Below, in pieces: positions 5,151-8,118 of a stretch of DNA of 8,118 nucleotides. A model generated the notes under the pieces. It was given only the letters and a program-made list of their open reading frames with translations, had not been told where the DNA came from and searched no databases. Source of the DNA: Methanosphaera sp. rholeuAM74 (GTDB lineage Archaea > Methanobacteriota > Methanobacteria > Methanobacteriales > Methanobacteriaceae). The position numbers and the translations under genes are program-made. The stretch spans positions 452 through 8,569 of the forward strand of contig MUZZ01000186.1 of the NCBI GenBank assembly GCA_003266075.1, written 5' to 3'. How positions within the stretch are numbered: position 1 is the first letter of the stretch; each line of letters starts with the position of its first letter.

Positions 5151-7667
5151 CTATTCAATCCTAATAGGAATATCAACACTCATAGCCTCATAATAACTAC
5201 TTTCCTGTAACTTAACAGTCAACGTCTGCATAGTATTGCCTGTGCCTGCTTTAGGCGTGGTGTACTCGAAGAGGAAGGTACCATCCTCGAGGGTGATGTT
5301 GGTCTTAATGGTTATACCGTTTATCTTATAACAGACCTTACCATACTCAACGAAGTTATCATTACTGTCAAGTAATTTCATCCTAATAACAACATCAACT
5401 TCTTCCATTAATTCTAGTGAAGAAGGTTCAACATGTACTTTGTGTTTAACTATTTCAATAGTAGTATTTACTCTGTCTGAGTTCTTATTAGCATCACCAG
5501 AGTATACAACGCTAATGTTATACTTGCCAAGCTTGAATTTTTCTCCAAGCGTGTAGTTAATCATGGCAGAACCATTAACCACTTTAACGTTAGACTTAAT
5601 AGTCACACCATTAATCTTAAATGACACATAACCACTATCAACACTCTTATTAGCTATTTTTACATCAGCCCTAATAGTCAGGGTCGTAAATCTCTCAATT
5701 TCACTACTTGGAGTAACATTCACGGTAGTTGTAACGTTGCGTTTAACAATTGTCATTGTAATATTCTTACGTAATACTTTGCCATCACTCGTGTTAAAGA
5801 CCACACTAATGGTATAGTTCTCTTTAGTCCATGAAGTTGGAATATCATAAACTACTGACAGCTTACCGTTAACAATTTTCTCGTTTTTAAACATGGTTTG
5901 ACCATTAATCTTAATGGAAGTCTTCGTATTAATGTTTTCTGGAAGGTTGAATGAAATATTCACGCTATTGTAGTCATTGACAAATTTGTAGCTAATGTTT
6001 GCAACACTTGGATGTAACTCAATCTTCTCATCATCTATCTGTGCCTTAATAACATCATCCCTAGCTATAGCCCTATTAGTCACCCTCTTATCAATCTTCT
6101 GGAAGTTGTCATAGTAGACAGTCTTGTCTCCAAGATAAATGACCTCCCTAGTAGGAATTGGTGAACTAAGTGTCTTATTATCGTTCAACTTGTCAAGGGT
6201 TACTTCAAAGTCACATTCTAAGTCCTGTAGTAGTGTAGATGTATTGGTAAATGACATGACAACCCATTTATCAGCATTAACTCCTATTTTTGACCAGTTA
6301 GGATTAGATGTACCCCACCAATTGTTTTCTAAGCTAATTATACCAGTAGCCACGTTAGCATTATTAATCACAGTAGCATTTTCTGCTTCGTTTGATGCGA
6401 ACACGTTATATTCTAGGTCGACGTATTTATTGTTGAATATCACTCCACCCTTTTCACCAGCAGTATTTGATTTGAAAACACAGTTTCTTGCAGTGATGAT
6501 ACCACACTTATCTGATTCAGTATTCTTTGTATTGATTATCACTCCACCATGCTCAATTGCACTATTTTCTGAGAACGTGGAATTGATTAGTGTTACACGT
6601 CCAAGTTCATTATCGTCAAAGGCAGTATTTTCTATCACACCACCAGATACTCCTGCAAAGTTCTGTTCAAACGTACAGTTAATAGAATTGAATATATGTG
6701 TGTTAGTTATCGCACCACCCTCATAGTGTGCATCGTTTGCATAGTAGATTGAGTTTTCTGTCGTTGTTGTTCCAGTATTATATATTGCACCACCATAGAA
6801 TGAGTGTGCCTCGTTCTTATAGAATACACAGTCACTCACATTCATTAATCCGAATGCGTTATAAATTGCTCCACCACTAACGGCACGGTTCTCTGTGAAT
6901 GTTGTGTTGGCTATTGTGATGTTTGACCTCATAGCATATATTGAGCCACCCACATTTGTTGTATAATGATTATTTAACACACTATTGGTGACGTTGATTG
7001 TTGAATTTCTTCCATATATTCCTGCACCATAGGATGCTTCATTTGTGTCAAAGGTAGAATTATCCACAACTAATGTACCAGTATTGAATATCACTCCACC
7101 ATTAGCCGTACGTGATTCTCTTTTAACATTCTTGAATATTGACCCATTAATAATTAATTTACCGTCATTGTTTATCGCAGCACTATCATTTGATTCGTAG
7201 GTGTCGAGTGTGATGTTGATCAACGTTAAACTACAGTCTAATGGGATGTTGAACATACCCTTTGTAGTATTACTTGTGATAATGGTCTTTTCACAGTCTT
7301 CACCAATAATTGTGATGTTGTTGTTTAAGTTTATTGTGTCTATCTTGTAGTTTCCATTGGACAAGTATATCTTAGTGTTGTTAGTGAGGTTGTTTAGAAC
7401 GTCTTCTCTCAACCTAGCTTCAGTTTTGCCATCAGTATACTCTTTGTAAATCGGATAATCAAATCCGTTTGTACTGTCTTCACAGTTTTCAGTTTGTCCG
7501 ACTTTTTTAGGTTTTTTTGCTTCATTGACGATGTCAGCATTGTCCTTATCTGCAATTTTGACCTTTTTTATCGTGTCTGTTGTGTCATTAATATCACTGG
7601 CAGACACTACTGTCAAAGTAAGAAGTAGGCTTAATACTAACATTATAAGTAGCATAGTTCTCTTCAA
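5151..7667 (-). CDS. Adhesin-like surface protein B: beta-helix then Ig-like repeats
   Basis: This is an 838-residue secreted protein. The start is TTG at 7667-7665, chosen because GGAGG (7677-7681) lies about 9 nt upstream and the signal peptide MKRTMLLIMLVLSLL...VVSA (1-23) is then complete with a basic N-region. ATG at residue 5 is the alternative. A charged Asp/Lys-rich linker (about 24-68) follows. The pectate-lyase-like beta-helix starts near 85 (IYLSNGNYKI, ITIIGE), has nine GG-type rungs between 190 and 411, and ends with the cap NNWWGTSNPNW (Trp 450-451). The WVVMSFTNTST segment that follows is one I associate with methanogen adhesin-like proteins. Then come a divergent domain (about 472-642) and two clear Ig-like domains (643-740, 741-838) with FKINGVTI, NGSAMINYTL and VYSGDANKN motifs. 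The protein ends inside the last Ig-like domain with no anchor. It is probably a surface or released adhesin; the ligand is unknown. Confidence 0.88.
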   Translation of the reverse strand: MKRTMLLIMLVLSLLLTLTVVSASDINDTTDTIKKVKIADKDNADIVNEAKKPKKVGQTENCEDSTNGFDYPIYKEYTDGKTEARLREDVLNNLTNNTKIYLSNGNYKIDTINLNNNITIIGEDCEKTIITSNTTKGMFNIPLDCSLTLINITLDTYESNDSAAINNDGKLIINGSIFKNVKRESRTANGGVIFNTGTLVVDNSTFDTNEASYGAGIYGRNSTINVTNSVLNNHYTTNVGGSIYAMRSNITIANTTFTENRAVSGGAIYNAFGLMNVSDCVFYKNEAHSFYGGAIYNTGTTTTENSIYYANDAHYEGGAITNTHIFNSINCTFEQNFAGVSGGVIENTAFDDNELGRVTLINSTFSENSAIEHGGVIINTKNTESDKCGIITARNCVFKSNTAGEKGGVIFNNKYVDLEYNVFASNEAENATVINNANVATGIISLENNWWGTSNPNWSKIGVNADKWVVMSFTNTSTLLQDLECDFEVTLDKLNDNKTLSSPIPTREVIYLGDKTVYYDNFQKIDKRVTNRAIARDDVIKAQIDDEKIELHPSVANISYKFVNDYNSVNISFNLPENINTKTSIKINGQTMFKNEKIVNGKLSVVYDIPTSWTKENYTISVVFNTSDGKVLRKNITMTIVKRNVTTTVNVTPSSEIERFTTLTIRADVKIANKSVDSGYVSFKINGVTIKSNVKVVNGSAMINYTLGEKFKLGKYNISVVYSGDANKNSDRVNTTIEIVKHKVHVEPSSLELMEEVDVVIRMKLLDSNDNFVEYGKVCYKINGITIKTNITLEDGTFLFEYTTPKAGTGNTMQTLTVKLQESSYYEAMSVDIPIRIE
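5154..5741 (-). repeat. C-terminal Ig-like repeats of adhesin B
   Basis: Two domains of about 98 residues (643-740 and 741-838) share the order V.....L....V...K........YGKV/GYVSFKINGITIK.N and an NGS/EDGT turn with a closing YT strand. A more divergent copy upstream (SIKINGQTMFKNEKIVNGKLSVVY region, near residues 590-615) looks like a third member. They match the Ig-like repeats of adhesin A in motif and length. Confidence 0.6.
6435..7100 (-). repeat. Nine beta-helix rungs with GG motif in adhesin B
   Basis: Variants of GG[AV]I.N recur nine times about 27 residues apart: GGVIFN, GAGIYG, GGSIYA, GGAIYN, GGAIYN, GGAITN, GGVIEN, GGVIIN and GGVIFN. Each is followed by a strand ending in a C/S.F..N.A-type turn. 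They are shorter and more regular than the rungs in adhesin A. Confidence 0.75.
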
Positions 7668-7676
7668 TTTATTAAT

Positions 7677-7681
7677 CCTCC
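7677..7681 (-). promoter_or_regulatory. Ribosome binding site that fixes the TTG start of adhesin B
   Basis: GGAGG on the minus strand lies 9 nt from TTG at 7667 but 21 nt from the first ATG in frame (7655). It therefore supports TTG as the true start. Confidence 0.65.
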
Positions 7682-7706
7682 ATCCAGTATTGGTTCTTGT
7701 TAATAA

Positions 7707-7716
7707 TATTATATTT
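7707..7716 (-). promoter_or_regulatory. Candidate TATA element of adhesin B
   Basis: AAATATAATA on the minus strand, preceded by purine-rich GAATG, lies about 40-50 bp before the TTG start. A start about 25 bp downstream would give a leader of about 20 nt containing the ribosome binding site. The 106-bp gap from the helicase stop also argues for a separate promoter. Confidence 0.4.
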
Positions 7717-7773
7717 CATTCTTTTATTATAGGTTACTCTTTTTAGTTATTGTAAATTCAATCTAAATATCAT

Positions 7774-8118
7774 TCAACATATTTTTATATTATTATTTTC
7801 ATCTATGCTTACGTGTTTGATTGAACCTTGACTGATTGTAAACTCAACGAGTTCACGGTAGGTGTCATCACTTTTCAATGTATCAGCGTTACCAATGATA
7901 ACTAACTTCCTCTTGGCACGTGTAATAGCTACATTCAAACGTCTGAGGTCTTTTAAAAAACCAATCCTTCCATCTTCATTGCTTCTGACGGTTGAAATAA
8001 TTATGACCTCCTTTTCCCTGCCCTGAAAGCCGTCAACAGTCTTGGATTCAACGCTGGTTTTCTCTGATATGACCTTTGCCTGGTCAGAGTAGGGACTGAT
8101 TATTCCAATATCCTCCTC
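7774..8118 (-). CDS. C-terminal end of a UPF1/IGHMBP2-type superfamily 1 helicase
   Basis: The reading frame is open from the right edge to a TGA at 7776-7774 and gives 114 C-terminal residues; the N-terminus is outside the window. GIISPYSDQ (residues 5-13 of the fragment) fits the segment before the last helicase motifs. VDGFQGRE (8014-8037) is motif V and LRRLNVAITRAKRK (7909-7947) is motif VI, whose TRAK arginine belongs to the ATPase site. The combination of DGFQGRE and LNVA.TRA is typical of the UPF1-like superfamily 1B group (AAA_12 domain) of ATP-dependent 5'-3' RNA/DNA helicases. The protein ends about 43 residues after motif VI, so no extra C-terminal domain such as R3H or zinc finger follows. 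It is upstream of adhesin B on the same strand but separated by 106 bp, probably with no shared function. Confidence 0.88.
   Translation of the reverse strand, partial: EEDIGIISPYSDQAKVISEKTSVESKTVDGFQGREKEVIIISTVRSNEDGRIGFLKDLRRLNVAITRAKRKLVIIGNADTLKSDDTYRELVEFTISQGSIKHVSIDENNNIKIC

Noticed and set aside
6139..6726. Long plus-strand ORF (195 codons) antisense to adhesin B
   Set aside because: It mirrors the repeating beta-helix codons; its protein has no family features, and no ribosome binding site was seen. It is a shadow of the repeat codon pattern.
1..8118. Defence island, mobile element or toxin-antitoxin system
   Set aside because: No transposase, integrase, nuclease, terminal inverted repeats or small toxin-like pair was seen. 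The helicase fragment is UPF1-like but has no defence partner in view, so its class alone is not evidence of defence.

Overview
The window looks like chromosomal DNA of a gut-type methanogenic archaeon of the Methanobacteriales, with Methanosphaera or Methanobrevibacter the best guess. The DNA is AT-rich. It carries strong GGAGG-type ribosome binding sites and AT-rich archaeal-style promoter elements. It also carries two large, secreted, Asn/Thr-rich 'adhesin-like' proteins built from Ig-like and right-handed beta-helix repeats, which these genera carry in large numbers. The genus is an inference, because there is no rRNA or other marker gene here.

Layout, left to right. (1) Positions 1-1252, minus strand: a two-gene operon of a DUF2162-type multi-pass membrane protein (551-1252) followed 26 bp later by a MotA/TolQ/ExbB proton-channel protein (1-524) whose C-terminus lies beyond the left edge. 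(2) Positions 1253-1560: a divergent, very AT-rich control region holding candidate TATA elements for both directions, T-tracts and a perfect 16-bp palindrome. (3) Positions 1561-5067, plus strand: adhesin-like protein A, with signal peptide, Asp/Asn-rich linker, six Ig-like repeats of 93-97 residues, then a beta-helix with 12 GGAIY-type rungs. Its signal peptide and Shine-Dalgarno are well formed, but no ATG, GTG or TTG lies where they require one. (4) Positions 5068-5150: a short convergent terminator region with a 7-bp hairpin plus T9 for gene A and T-rich tracts for the opposing gene. (5) Positions 5151-7667, minus strand: adhesin-like protein B (TTG start), with signal peptide, charged linker, a beta-helix with nine GG rungs, then Ig-like repeats at the C-terminus. 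(6) Positions 7668-7773: promoter region of gene B. (7) Positions 7774-8118, minus strand: the C-terminal end of a UPF1/IGHMBP2-type superfamily 1 helicase that runs off the right edge.

The two adhesin genes are tail to tail and use the same two modules in opposite order: Ig then helix in A, helix then Ig in B. Neither has a recognisable C-terminal membrane anchor, sortase motif or pseudomurein-binding repeat. The membrane operon and the helicase are probably unrelated flanking genes. I found no tRNA, rRNA, CRISPR array, insertion sequence or defence system. The points most worth checking are the missing start codon of adhesin A, the mirrored module order, the intergenic palindrome, and the ExbB-like/DUF2162 membrane pair.
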